Of a DNA stretch of 64,000 nt, positions 23,021 to 35,176 are shown one piece after another. The translations under genes and the position numbers were made by a program. Numbering within the stretch: the first letter of the stretch is position 1; each line of letters opens with the position of its first letter. The DNA is from Amaranthus tricolor (lineage: Eukaryota; Streptophyta; Magnoliopsida; Caryophyllales; Amaranthaceae). The notes under the pieces were generated by a model, which was not told the origin of the DNA, searched no databases, and saw nothing but the letters and a program-made list of their open reading frames with translations. Location: the NCBI RefSeq assembly GCF_026212465.1, contig NC_080060.1:16889366-16953365 (forward strand), given 5' to 3'.

Positions 23021-25562
23021 TGTAACACCTCGTAATTTATCGGGTTTAAAAAGAAAACAAAATAAAATAAAATAAATAAGTATTATTAAATTATATTATA
23101 TACATAGATAATTATAAGAAATAAAGTAAGTTAAATTTTAACGGTAACGCGTTTTATCGCGTTATCGCGTGGCGTTTCTATTCTGTTTTGACAATAATAT
23201 AATAATTACTTAATAAATTAATTATAAAAAACAAATAAAAATTAGGGGAAGGAAAAGGGGTGGCCGGTTGTCATGGAGTAGGGGAGGAGTCTTGTAACTC
23301 CTCTCATAAGTTCATTGTTTTAATTGCCTATTAATCCTTGAACTTCATTTGAATTCCTCACCATTCTAGCTATTCAAAGAAAAAAAATTTGATGTTCCAT
23401 TGAATCTTTTGATCAAAGGGGTAAGTTTAATTGAATTGTTAATTATAAATTTTATACACAAGATTTCTAAGATGAATTATATTTCATGTATGATGATATC
23501 CTATGACTTTTAGGAGGATTGAGTATATTTTTATCTATATGTTATTTTCTCTAATAATCCTTTAATAAACTTTAATTTGTTAAAAACATTAAGTTATGTT
23601 TCTTTTATAAAAAAAAAAAACCCTTCTTGATTTATATTCTTTAGCAAAGTTTAATTTGTAATAAGAATTAAGTTTATATTGATATTAAAATAAATGTTTT
23701 TTATGATTTACATTTCTCTAACAAAATTTCAATTTGTTAGAAGATATTTAAATGGTATGGATCAAATAATGTAGTTATCTAAGAATTTATAAATCCTTTA
23801 GCAAAATTTGATTTGCTTTAAGGATTGTGTTTATATATATGTCTTGATTTAAAAGAGTGATTTAATTTAGGATTCTCTACAAAATTTTAATTTGTTAAGA
23901 AAATTAAGTATTTAATTTAATTATCATAATTTATAAGATTTTAAGTTTGCTGAACGATTTTGTGGATGGGCATGTTTCTTTTTATTTAATGACTTATATT
24001 GTGGATTAATATATGTGTGGAAACTGGAAATATCAAGTGGTTGTGTGATAGAAAAATTGGTCTTGTTTGTTTTATCTTAGTAGTTGTGAATGTGGCCTTG
24101 TTAGATTTATTTTGGTCATGAGATTTAAAGGTTTAATAATTTGAATAATGTATATCTAAAAAAATAATAATAATAAAAAAATAATAGGAATTACTTTTTC
24201 GGGCATCAGTTTCTGCCTCGGTGTTGGCGCCGATTTGGAAACGTTAGTCGTGTTCTGTTGTTGTTTTATGTATCCGATGCGTTAAAAACTCGTTAAACGC
24301 TTAAAATAACTAAAAATAGTAATTGGATGTTAGAAATTATGAAATTTGGTGCCCAAGGTAATTGACGCGTTCCGGACGCAGTGCCGAAGTTAGATTTTCC
24401 ATTTGAATTTTCTAAACTGTCCTAATTATCCGTTTAAGTTTCTGGTTAAAATTTAAAGTTTGGAACTATTAGATATTGGATGAAAACATTTAAAATTATC
24501 AAGTCCTAGTAGTTAGTAGTATGGAATGGATTAAATGTGTAAACACGTTCTAATACGTGATCGTTTTGTGTATGTGTTATTTAGGACCTCGATTCATAAG
24601 AGGGCGATAAACTTAGCGCTTCAAGGTACACACTTAGATCATACTCTTTATGTGGTTGTGCAAGTAGTGTTATTTCATTTCTAATCGAGGCATTGTAAAT
24701 CACATAAGGATTAGACACTTCAAATAATTTGAAAGAAGTTAATTGGAAATAGAGGATGTATGTGTTTGTTACCCAAAGGGGTTAATGTTTTGGTTGTATT
24801 ATGTTACCCAAAGGGGTTAACGTTTTGGTTTGGATTATTACAATTATTTTTCCCATGACGGTTTTGGATCATTACGGTCACATGGGGGTATGCATACTTT
24901 TGCCTTTGACGACCCAAACAGGACGGGCATAGTCTTAGGTTGGTGGTTGCCTTGGGATTAGCTCTCCGAAGTGTATTCCTCCAAAAGGATTAGATTTATA
25001 CTTGAACGACCCAAACAGGACGGGCTACGTTACAAGTTGGAATTATCTAATAATGAATGTATTAGAGCCTATGCATGCTAGGATAAACACATTGCTTGTA
25101 TTTAACCTGGTTGACATTTGTATGAAGTCTCTGACGTGTATTGGATTGTTTCTTTGGAACCTACTGCGTGTTGTCACACGACGACTAGTAGGTTGATTGC
25201 AGGTGGGGACTGGAGTGAGGTCTCGACTTAGAACCTGTAATCATCAAGATATGCTTCTTTCTTTTGTATTTAGATTATGAGTAGAAATAACTCCGAATTA
25301 TGTAACAAGAGATGGTGTTGCTTTCTTTTCGTTTTTGCCTATTTTATTTAGTTTATCTAGAGGCCTTTAGGGTCTCGAGTTGTACGTAAGAACTTCCGCT
25401 GACTTATTTCTTTCACGTTGGTACTATTTTCAATTTTAATTATATATCTTTATCGACGGAACGTTGAAGATCCTAGAGGAGACTTTGCTCTAGAGTCTGA
25501 AGAGTGGACCGAAATTCGTATTTTTCATATGAATTCCGAATCACTTAAACCGGGCCGTTACA
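23021..25562 (+). repeat. G3 5' LTR
   Basis: 2542 bp, TGTAACACCTCG...GGGCCGTTACA. Relative to the 3' LTR it lacks about 20 bp after CTCTCATAAG and about 59 bp near 23370, each deletion lying between short direct repeats. Confidence 0.95.
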
Positions 25563-25564
25563 AT

Positions 25565-25577
25565 TGGTATCAGAGCC
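25565..25577 (+). other. G3 primer-binding site
   Basis: TGGTATCAGAGCC two bases after the LTR; Met-tRNA type. Confidence 0.93.
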
Positions 25578-25728
25578 AACGTTCCTCAGATGATAAAGGA
25601 ATAAACAACCTTAGTAGAGAGTTGGGAAGTAGTCTTTGGGACGTAAATTTGTTGGAAGGTGTTTGTGTTGTATGTTGTTTAGTGATAGTAATGTTTTATT
25701 TTGTTTCTTTTGTGTGGAATCAGGAAAT
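25578..25728 (+). promoter_or_regulatory. G3 leader with candidate intron
   Basis: A candidate donor (GGGAC/GTAAAT near 25641) and a clear pyrimidine-rich 3' splice site (TTGTGTGGAATCAG/GAAATATG at about 25722) sit just before the pre-gag ATG, matching the CAG/GAA boundary of G1. Splicing is inferred, not shown. Confidence 0.35.
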
Positions 25729-26472
25729 ATGAATAAGGAAAAAACACCTACGGACCCATACACCCCTAGTGAGACTAGGGAGGTACCGATGTTTGACCCA
25801 GAGACTTTCTGGAGAGAAGTCTCTAACGCTAATATATGGAGAGTACGGGATGGTGAAAAAATCAAAGACTATAGGGAACGGATGCACATGATTAAAACAA
25901 AAGCCGAAAGGGTATGTTACGACTTAGAGCTGGACCTAAATAAGTTGTATCATTTATCCGAATCTAGGAGGGGAGTAGAACTAACATAGGGGGAACCTAG
26001 TGAGGTTAATCATCGAGAATAACCCTTAGAAGAGGAAGAACCCATGGAAGAGGGAGAACTCAACTTACACTATGAACTTGAACTAGCTGTGAAACCAATG
26101 GAGAAACGGAACTTACCTGATCCATCACTAGTGGAACCCGAGGTCTAGGTGGAAAGTGACATTGAGATGTGGGAGCCTAAACGGGAAACACCTACGTATA
26201 TAGAGATTTCCAGTGAAAATGGTGAAGAGAATTGGGGGTCGCATTATGATCTGTATGGCTATGGGGATGAGTTTGTCAGGAGGTGGTCAGATGAGGAGGA
26301 TTCCGAGGAGGAAGTGGAGGAAGCACCAACAAACTACCCTAGAGGTATTGACAGTGAATTAGAAGGAGCATCTTCGGGTTCCAGTTCTGATTCTGGGGAA
26401 GATGAAGATGATGAGAATTTCAACATAGCAAATTATGATGAGAGTACTAACACTTGGGACGCTTGGCGTTAA
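25729..26472 (+). pseudogene. Acidic pre-gag ORF of G3, with three stops
   Basis: One frame of 247 codons from MNKEKTPTDPY to NTWDAWR, broken by stops at 25987 (TAG), 26020 (TAA) and 26146 (TAG) but with no frameshift. Residues about 30-75 (FWREVSNANIWR, DYRERMHMIKTKAERV) match the G1 pre-gag ORF pattern IW...GE..DY..RM.MI..K...V. The C-terminal half is acidic and Ser/Gly rich (GASSGSSSDSGEDEDDENF). It lies between primer site and gag as in G1. Loss by nonsense only, with the frame otherwise kept, suggests it was a real gene of the ancestor. Function unknown; no enzyme motif or membrane segment seen. Confidence 0.7.
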
Positions 26473-26704
26473 ATGTTTTATTTCTTTTCTTTAAGATCTT
26501 TCCTATAGTTATTTCTTTTTAAGTTATTATCTTTTTTGAATGATGTAAATGCTTTACGGGAATCAGTTATGATGTATCAGGGAATATCAATAAAATATTA
26601 TAGTATGTTTATGTTCTACTTTCAATGAGGTGTGATGGGCATTATATATTCGAATCACTTTTACAGTATCTTATTAAGTTTAATGTATATATACATATAA
26701 ATAA
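26473..26704 (+). other. G3 spacer spanning the gag deletion
   Basis: AT-rich, no frame. The expected gag start and capsid region (present in G1) are missing here. Confidence 0.6.
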
Positions 26705-27279
26705 ATATACCTATGTACCTGAGAAGAGGAAAGAGGTTGTTGGCCTGACATCAGGGAATTTGTCGGATTTTTTTCAGAAGAAAGCAAGAACTTTCGGAAA
26801 TTTTCAGGGAAGCGGGTCTAGTACAAGTTCTAGGTTTAGGGGAGACGCGAAGCCTGCTAAGCCATTACTGGACCGAGATGGCAATGAAAGGAAGTATTTC
26901 TGTAGAAGATGCAAGAGGAATCATCCGGGAAAGGATTGTGATGTGAATTTTGTTGAGTGTAATTTTTGTCACAAAAGGGGACATAGGGAGTATGAATGCT
27001 ACACTAAGAAAGGGAGTGGAAGTCAACAGCCGGGTAGGCAACACCGGCAGCAGAATTTTGAATAACTTCGGAAGGCAAGTCAATCTGCAGTACGGAAATG
27101 GTAATCATGGTAATGCTGCTCAAAGGTTTCAGCGACCTTTTATTAGGGGACAAGGTCGGGTGGATGGAAACTGGGTCGAAGGGTCAGGAATGCAACGTGG
27201 GGGCAATCAAGTGGGAGGAATGAATGCAAAGCCGGTTGGTGGACGAGTATCTGCGGTCAGTGCAAGGGAAGCTGACTAG
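26705..27279 (+). pseudogene. G3 gag remnant (C-terminal, zinc knuckles only)
   Basis: Begins at PEKRKEVVGL, aligned with the EKRKE region of G1 gag; the N-terminal capsid-encoding part is deleted. Two zinc knuckles remain: CRRCKRNHPGKDC (about 26899-26940) and CNFCHKRGHREYEC (about 26959-27000). A frameshift near 27040 moves the remaining Gly/Asn/Gln-rich tail to another frame, which ends in a stop at 27277. G1 has CAG (Gln) at the matching codon, so this is a C->T change. It cannot form particles. Confidence 0.85.
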
Positions 27280-30200
27280 GCGACGGATGTAATTACAGGT
27301 ACGTTCAACATTCATTCTGTAGCCGTTAATGTACTTTTTGATTCGGGTGCAACATGTTCATTTCTTGCAAGGAGTAAAGTAGAGAAATTGAATTTAGCAA
27401 CTTTTGAAAACGCTTCTTATACAGTGGCTGTTCCATCGGGAAAATTATACCATTGTGATAGGCTGTATAAGGATGTACCATTGAGGATAGGAAAAGTTGT
27501 TTTTTCTAGTGACTTGTATGTGTTAGATATGAAATGCTTAGAGGTAATTTCGGGGATGGATTGGTTAGGATAATATAAAGCCACTATTGAATGTAGAGAG
27601 CAGAGAGTGTTGTTGGAAGGACCACGAGGGGAAAACGTTAGATATAGGAAATTTTCTAAGGGGCCCAAAACGAATTTGGTGTCGACCTTAAAATTACAAA
27701 GACTCGTAAGGCAAGGACACCCTTTATACTTGTGTCATATTAGCCAAGAGGGGAAGAAGGAGGAGGATCCTATGGATATTAATGTAGTGAATGAATTTTT
27801 AGATGTTTTCCCTGACGAAATTCCTGGCATGCCACCTCAACGGGAAATTGATTTCACAATAGGCTTGGTGCCTGGGACGGGACCGATTTCTAAGGCCCCT
27901 TATCGCATGGCTCCGAAGGAGATGGAGGAATTAAAGTCTCAGCTTGAGGAATTGTTGGACAACGGTTATGTCCGACCTAGTGTTTCTCCTTGGGGGGCTC
28001 CAGTTCTATTTGTGAGGAAGAAGGATGGTAGTTTGAAATTATGCATTGATTATAAGGAATTAAATAAGGTGACCGTTAAGAACAAGTACCCGTTACCTCG
28101 CATCGACGATTTTTTTGATCAATTGAGAAGAATTGGGATCTTTTCAAAAATTGACTTTAGATCGGGTTATCACCAGCTAAGGATAGCTGAAGGGGATATA
28201 TATAAAACTGCTTTTAGAACACGTTATGGGCATTATGAGTTCACCGTGATGCCTTTTGGGTTGACACCCTAGCTGCATTCATGTGTTTGATGAATCAAGT
28301 GTTTAGTGCGTACTTGGATAAGTTCGTGGTAGTCTTTGTTGATGACATATTGGTCTATTCGAAAAACTGGGATGAACATGAGAAACATCTACGATTAGTC
28401 CTGCAAACCCTACGAGAAAACAAGTTGTACGCAAAATTTTCAAAATGTGAATTTTGGTTGGAAAAGGTATCATTTTTGGGCCATTTTGTTTCTAAAGAGG
28501 GTGTTTCGGTGGATCCGGCGAAAATAGAGGCAGTTCGAAGCTGGTCGTCACTAAAGAATGTCACCGAAGTACGAAGTTTCTTGGGTTTGGCTGGGTATTA
28601 CCGTCGTTTTGTCAAAGAATTCTCGGGTATTGCTTGGCCTATGACTTCGTTGATGAAGAAAGAGAAGAAGTTCGAGTGGACTGATAAGTGTGAACAGACC
28701 TTCATGACTTTGAAGGAAAGGTTAACTACAACCCCTGTTCTTACTCTACCTGACCCTAAGTTGGATTATACTGTTTGTAGTGACGCATCGAAGAAAGGAT
28801 TGGGTTGTGTACTGATGCAGGACCATAAGGTGATTGCTTATGCATCACGACAACTGAAAGTACATGAAGTTAATTATCCTACCCATGACCTGGAGTTAGC
28901 TGCTATAGTGTTTTCCCTCAAAATATGGCGGCATTACTTGTATGGCGTTAACTGTAGGATCCACACTAATCATTAGAGTCTGAAGTATCTCTATACTTAG
29001 CCCGACTTAAACATGCGACAACGTCAGTGGTTAGAGTTGATGACAAATTATGATCTGGAGTTTATATATCATGAGGGACGAGCGAACTTCGTAGCGGATA
29101 CGTTGAGTAGGAAGTCTAATCACTCGATGTCCGCCTTGGATATAGTTGAAGAGTTGCATCGGGATTTTGCTAGATTGAACTTGGAAGTGGTGCGTAAGGG
29201 TGAATTACAGGGATGTCTGAATGCTTTGTCTGTTCGACCTTCGTTCTTTGAAGAAATTTTGAATTCCCAGGGTAAAGACCCAAAACTGTTGAGGTTAAAG
29301 GAACAAGCTCGGGAAGGAAAAGCGGAGGGATTCTTTGTTCATGAAGATGGGAGCTTGAGGTTCAATGGTCGCTGGTGTTTGCCGACAGCGGAAGAATCTT
29401 TGAAGGAACGTATCCTTGATGAGGCCCATTGTATGAAATTTTCAGTTCATCCGGGCGGTGACAAGATGTATCAAGATCTTAAGTTGATGTTTTGGTGGTC
29501 TAGGATGATGAAAGATATTACAGAATATGTCTTGCACTGTTTGACCTGTTAGAAGGTTAAAAGTGAGCATAAAAGACCATGAGGTTTACTATAACCTTTG
29601 GAGATACCGGTGTGGAAGTGGGATAATATCTCTATGAATTTTGTTGTGGGCTTACCCCGAACGAAGGCAAGTAATGATGCTTTATGAGTCATAGTTGATC
29701 GTTTGACTAAATCAACATGTTTCATTCCTATGAACTGTCGTTGGGAGATGGAACAATTAGCTCGAGCTTTCATTAAGTATGTCGTGCGATTTCACGGTTT
29801 GCCCTGTACTATTGTGTCTGATAGAGATACACGTTATTTGTCAAAATTTTGGCAAACCTTGCAACAAGCAATGGGTACTACGTTACTTTATAGTACGTCA
29901 TTTCATCCGCAGACGTATGGGCAGACGAAACGAACAAATCAGATATTAGAAGATATGTTGCGCGCTTTTGCTATGGAGTGGCAAGGGTCGTGGGATGAAC
30001 ATTTGGATCTGGTCGAATTTTCATACAACAACAGTTATCAGGCATCTATACAGATGGCTCGATTCGAGGCTTTGTGTGGACATCGTTGTCGTAGTCCGGT
30101 TTATTGGGACGATTTTAACGAAGCGATGACTTTGGGACCTGATTTGCTATTCCACATGACTGAGAAAGTGAAATGTATATGGGATAGTTTGAAAGCGGCA

Positions 30201-30695
30201 CAGGATCGTCAAAAGTCTTATGTTGATTTGAAGCGACGACCCGAAGAGTTCACCGTGGGAGAACGGGTATTACTTCGCGTGTCACCCATGCATAGAGTAG
30301 TACGTTTTGGTGCTCGAGGAAAGTTGAGCCCTCGATTCATAGAGCCATATGAAATTTTGGATGGTGTGGGTAAAGTGGCCTATCGGTTAGCCCTTCCAAA
30401 CTCTTTAGAAATGGTACATGATGTATTTCATGTGTCGCAGTTAAAGCGATATCATGCCGCAGCCTCTCATGTCTTAGATCCCGAACCTTTCGATTTGGAT
30501 ACATCCTTGTCTTACTCTGAGCAACCGGTTCGAATTTTGGATACGAAGGTCCGTAGTACACGAAGGAAGGATATATCGATGGTAAAAGTCTTGTGGTCAA
30601 ATCACGAGTGTGAAGGGCTTACATGGGAAACTGAAGACTCAATGCGAGAAAAGTACCCTCACCTCTTTCAGGTTAGTACAGTTACGGGGACGTAA
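27280..30695 (+). pseudogene. G3 pol: protease-RT-RNase H-integrase-chromodomain, inactivated
   Basis: Protease FDSGATCSF near 27340 and ISGMDWLG near 27550. RT 27830-28560: [25 protein letters not shown], with a frameshift at about 28270. RNase H follows to about 29090. The integrase zinc region is near 29430-29550 and the core 29600-30000. The C-terminal segment includes HDVFHVSQLKRY and a chromodomain-like EQPVRIL...VKVLW...TWETE ending PHLF. Stops are at 27571, 28974, 28998, 29550, 29579, 29591 and 29684. The first integrase catalytic Asp is Asn (MNFVVGLP, AAT at 29637) and the catalytic Glu is Lys (GQTKRTN, AAA at 29928); only the middle Asp remains. The Tekay-like ending supports the lineage. 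Confidence 0.93.
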
Positions 30696-30864
30696 CTTCT
30701 TAAGGGGGGTAGAAAGCGATAGAAATTTCGCGTGAGTGATGATGAACCTCTTCGGCTTGTAGTCTTGCCTTTTTGCAAGTGTTGTGTTATGATAGCATGT
30801 GTGTCCTGCGTTTCTTGTTGCCATGCAAATTATGAGGGTGTAACTTCTTTTAAGAGGGGTAGTC
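30696..30864 (+). other. G3 3' untranslated region and polypurine tract
   Basis: Contains AAGAGGGGTAG just before the 3' LTR (30852-30862), the plausible polypurine tract; a similar AAGGGGGGTAG is at 30702-30712. Confidence 0.65.
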
Positions 30865-33520
30865 TGTAACACACCGTAATTTATCAGATTTAAAAAGAAA
30901 ATATAATAAAATAAAATAAATAAGTATTATTAAATTATATTATTTACATAGATAATTATAAGAAATAAAGTAAGTTAAATTTTAACGGTTACGCGTTTTA
31001 TCGCATACGATGTTATTGCGTGGCGTTTCTTTTCTGTTTTAACAATAATATAATAATTAATTAATTAATTAATTAAAATAAATAAATTAAAATTAGGGGA
31101 AGGGAAAGGGGTGGCCGGTTGTCATGGAGTAGGAGAGGAGTCTTATAACTCCTCTCATAAGTGTGTATTATGGCACATTAAGTTCATTGTTTTAATTGCC
31201 TATTAATCCTTGAGCTTCATTTGAATTCCTCACCATTCTAGCTTTTCAAGTGAACACAAAAATTTAGAAAAATTCTCCCTTTTTCCCTATTGTTTCGGCT
31301 CAATTCAAAGAAAAAAAAATTTGATGTTCCATCCAATCTTTTGATCAAAGGGGTAAGTTTAATTGAATTGTTAATTATAGATTTTATATACAAAATTTCT
31401 AAGATGAATTTTATTGTATGTATGATGATATCCTATGACTTTTAGGAGGATTGAGTATATTTTTATCTATATGTTATTTTCTCTAATAATCCTTTAATAA
31501 ACTTTAATTTGTTAAAAACATTAAGTTATGTTTCTTTTATAAAAAAAAAAAAACCCCTTCTTGATTTATATTCTTTAACAAAGTTTAAATTTGTTATAAG
31601 AATTAAGTTTATATTGATATTTAAATAAATTTCTTTTATGATTTACATTTCTCTAACAAAATTTCAATTTGTTAGATGAAATTTAAATGGTATGAATCAA
31701 GTAATGTAGTCATCCAAAAATTTATAAATCCTTTAGCAAAATTTGATTTGCTTGAAGGATTGTGTTTATATATATGTCATGATTTAAAAGGGTGATTCGG
31801 TTTAGGATTCTCTACAAAATTTTAATTTGTTAAGAGAATTAAGTATTTAATTTAATTATCATAATTTATGAGATTTTAAGTTTGTTAAACGATTTTGTGG
31901 ATGGGCATGTTTCTTTTTATTTGATGAATTATATGCTTTGTTGATGGGGTTTTATGTATTAATATATGTGTGGAAACTGGAAATATCAAGTGGTTATGTG
32001 ATAGAAAAGTTTGTCTTGTTTGTTTTATCTTAGTAGTTGTGAATGTGACCGTGTTAGATTTATTTTGGTCATGAGATTTAAAGGGTTAATAATTTGAATA
32101 ATGTATATCTAAAAACAATGATAATAATAATAAAATAATAGGAATTACTTTTTCGGGCAGCAGTTTCTGCCTCGGTGTTGGCGCCGATCTGGAAACGTTA
32201 GTCGTGTTCCGTTGTTGTTTTATGTATCCGATGCGTTAAAAACTCGTTAAACGCTTAAAATAATTAAAAATGGTAATTGGATGTTAGAAATTATGATATT
32301 TGGTGCCCAAGGTAATTGACACGTTCCGGACGCAGTGCCGAAGTCAGATTTTCCATTTGAATTTTCTAAACTGTCCGAATTGTCCATTTAAGTTTCTGGT
32401 TAAAATTTAAAGTATGGAACTATTGCATATTGGATGGAAACATTTAAAATTATCAAGTTCTAGTAATATCTTAGTAGTATGGAATGGATTAAATGTGTAA
32501 ACACGTTCTAATACGTGATCGTTTTGTGTGTGTTATTTAGGACCTCGATTCATAAGAGGGCGATAAACTTAGCGCTTCAAGGTACACGCTTAGACCATAC
32601 TCTTTATGTGGTTGTGCAAGTAGTGTTATTTCATTTCTAATCGAGGCAATGTAAATCACATAAGGATTAGACACTTCAAATAATTTGAAAGAAGTTAATT
32701 GGAAATGGAGGATGTATGTGTTTGTTACCCAAAGGGGTTAACGTTTTGGTTGTATTATATTACCCAAAGGGGTTAACATTTTGGTTTGGATTATTACAAT
32801 TATTGTTCCCATGACAGTTTTGGATCATTACGGTCACCATGGGGGGTATGCATACTTTTGCCTTTGACGACCCAAACAGCAGGGGCATAGTCTTAGGTTG
32901 ATGGTTGCCTTGGGATTAGCTCTCCCAAGTGTATTCCTCCAAAAGGATTATATTTATACTTGAACGACCCGAACAGGACGGGCTACGTTACAAGTTGGAA
33001 TTGTCTAATAATGAATGTATTAGAGCATATGCATGCTAGGACAAACACATTGCTTGTATTCAACCTAGTTGACATTTGTATGAAGTCTCTGACGTGTATT
33101 GGATTGTTTCTTTGGAACCTACTGCGTGTTGTCACACGACGACTAGTAGGTTGATTTCAGGTGGGGACTGGAGTGAGGTCTCGACTTAGAACCCGTAATC
33201 ATCAAGACTATGCTTCTTCTTTTGTAATTAGATTATGAGTAGAAATAACTCCGAATTATGTAACAAGAGATGGTGTTGCTTTCTTTTCGTTTTTGCCTAT
33301 TTTATTTAGTTTATTTAGAGGCCTTTAGGGTCTCGAGTTGTACGTAAGAACTTCCGCTGACTTATTTCTTTCACGTTGGTACTGTTTTCTGTTTTAATTA
33401 TATATCTTTATTGACGGAACATTGAAGATCCTAGAGGAGACTTTGCTCTAGAGTCCGAAGAGTGGATCGGAATTCGTATTTTTCATATGAATTTCGAGTC
33501 ACTTAAATCGGGCCGTTACA
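30865..33520 (+). repeat. G3 3' LTR
   Basis: 2656 bp, TGTAACACACCG...GGGCCGTTACA, followed by GCCAC. It retains blocks deleted in the 5' LTR (about 31161-31180 and 31248-31306). Confidence 0.95.
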
Positions 33521-33525
33521 GCCAC

Positions 33526-33939
33526 AAATGGCTTCTAAAGTAACAACCTAAGCTAAACTAGTATACAAAAGGTTCATGAAACAACCACTAGCCTAACAAA
33601 ATACATCTATTGACTACATTAACATGGCTAGATAGTCTAAGAATCATTCAAGCATAGTGGCAACTATAAGATCTTGATACTTTACACCAGTTAGATACAG
33701 TCTGCACTTTTACCAGTAACTACTGTATCCTTTAGGAGGTGTGTAGACGGGAAAGGTAGTGAATAAGATGGGGAAACGTAGTACATTATTATTATTCTAG
33801 GATCGTATTTGGTGTGTCCCCTGTTCGTTGAAGGCATCATTCCCTAGGCATTATTCAATTTTAGTACAGACGAGCATGTTTATAAGCAAGATAGTGATCT
33901 TAGAAGGTCTAGGTATGGAATCTTCATTAGAGACGATGA
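33526..33939. other. Host sequence right of G3
   Basis: About 400 bp, no coding potential or repeat recognised; it leads into LINE-like sequence. Confidence 0.5.
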
Positions 33940-35168
33940 TTGTATGAGCGGGAAAGTGGGGAGCTGGTGGATCTACAAGCCTGTATTACGGCTTATTGTT
34001 CATGTTTCACAATAGTAATAGTGTATCCTGGACCTAGTCTTATATTTGGGCTCTTTTTGTCAAATGGTCTAACGAAAAAGTTATCTCAAGATGTGGCGTC
34101 AGTTCTCCCTAAAGGTGTAATCCAAATGCTATGGCAGAATTTTACCCTTCCAAGAGCATAATTGACTCTAGAGCTTGCTAGCTTAGGTTGATTAAAATCT
34201 AGCTCATTTCTCTATGAGAGAGGAGTTATTGATATGGATCAGTTTCTCTATTAGTTTTGTAGCATTAAGGTGGAAACTAATGAGCATGCATTGTTCACAT
34301 GTAAGTATGTATTTTATATTTAAATGCCTGTCTAAGATTTTTGGGGGTTGCAAGGAGTTTTGTGGCAAGATTGTATGAGCATGGTTTTGTGTTGGAGGAC
34401 TTTTCAAGTAAAGCGACAATTTTCAAAGCTCTTGAATTTTTTTGTGTCATTTGGAGTATCTAGTATGAGCAGAATAAGATTAAGTTTGAGGCAAAGATTC
34501 GTAATCTCGATAAAACTATATATATGATTAAGATGTCGAGAGAGGTTTTTGGGATTGACCTCGATTCCCATCTAGATTTCTTGTGCAGAGTTGATATGAT
34601 ATTCGGTGCTTCGTAACTATGGTCAGGGATGTCTATTGTGTCTTTTGTTAGGGTTTGGATTTGGGTTGTAGGGTCGAGTGTGTTTGTTATGCGGTTTGGA
34701 GGTTAGTTACGCTTTGGTCTGTGTTGGTGCTTTGCATTGATACATTTTGGTTTGTCGTGCTGCATTCTCATGGTTTCTGCTGCTGTGAGGTGTGTGTAGC
34801 TTGGATTCTATTGTTTTAGTTTAATTTTTTTGCACTATATAGGCCAGTTTGTGTATAGAGGATTTTGTGGTCTGTGTGGTGTTTTTGTGTTTTGATTTCG
34901 TTGTTCTTTGTTTGTGTATGCATCTAGGTTTGTGCAATGAAGAATGTTGCTAGGTCGTGCTATGCAAATTCCGACTTTACACAATCTATCCGTGCAATTG
35001 CTGCTTGCTACCTGCGTGCTGTGTGGGTGGTAGATTTTAGTGGGTATTGTTAGTTGTTTCAGCAGTTCATGTATCAATTTTACATATGTTGAGTTACTTT
35101 GATGTATAGGTATATGCTTAGGATGGTGTGTAAGGTGTAGGGAGTTGGTCAAGGGATGATTTATCATC
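33940..35168 (+). pseudogene. Decayed LINE (non-LTR retrotransposon) C-terminal region
   Basis: Scattered frames on the plus strand resemble the end of plant LINE ORF2. VETNEHALFTCKYV (about 34271-34312) matches the zinc-binding zf-RVT pattern E..EHALF.C. ALEFFCVIWSI then EQNKIKFEAKIRNLD (about 34425-34510) matches the W..RNK..FE.K motif that follows it. There are many stops and frame changes. The 34620-35160 part is GT-rich without frame and could be the LINE 3' tail. No target duplication was found, so ends are uncertain. Confidence 0.55.
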
Positions 35169-35176
35169 CTCGTGAT

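Larger units (their letters stand above)
23021..33520 (+). mobile_element. Ty3/gypsy chromovirus (Tekay-like) element G3, complete but inactivated
   Basis: 10.5-kb plus-strand element flanked by perfect GCCAC duplications (23016-23020, 33521-33525). LTRs are 23021-25562 (2542 bp) and 30865-33520 (2656 bp); blocks compared by eye differ by a few percent, so insertion is of the order of one to two million years at usual rates. In order: primer site, pre-gag ORF remnant, gag remnant lacking its capsid half, protease, RT, RNase H, integrase and a C-terminal chromodomain-like region. Many stops and several frameshifts; non-functional. Confidence 0.95.

Noticed and set aside
25002..25196. 64-residue frame, repeated at 32960-33154
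   Set aside because: It lies in both LTRs of G3, so the duplicate only reflects LTR identity; no domain.
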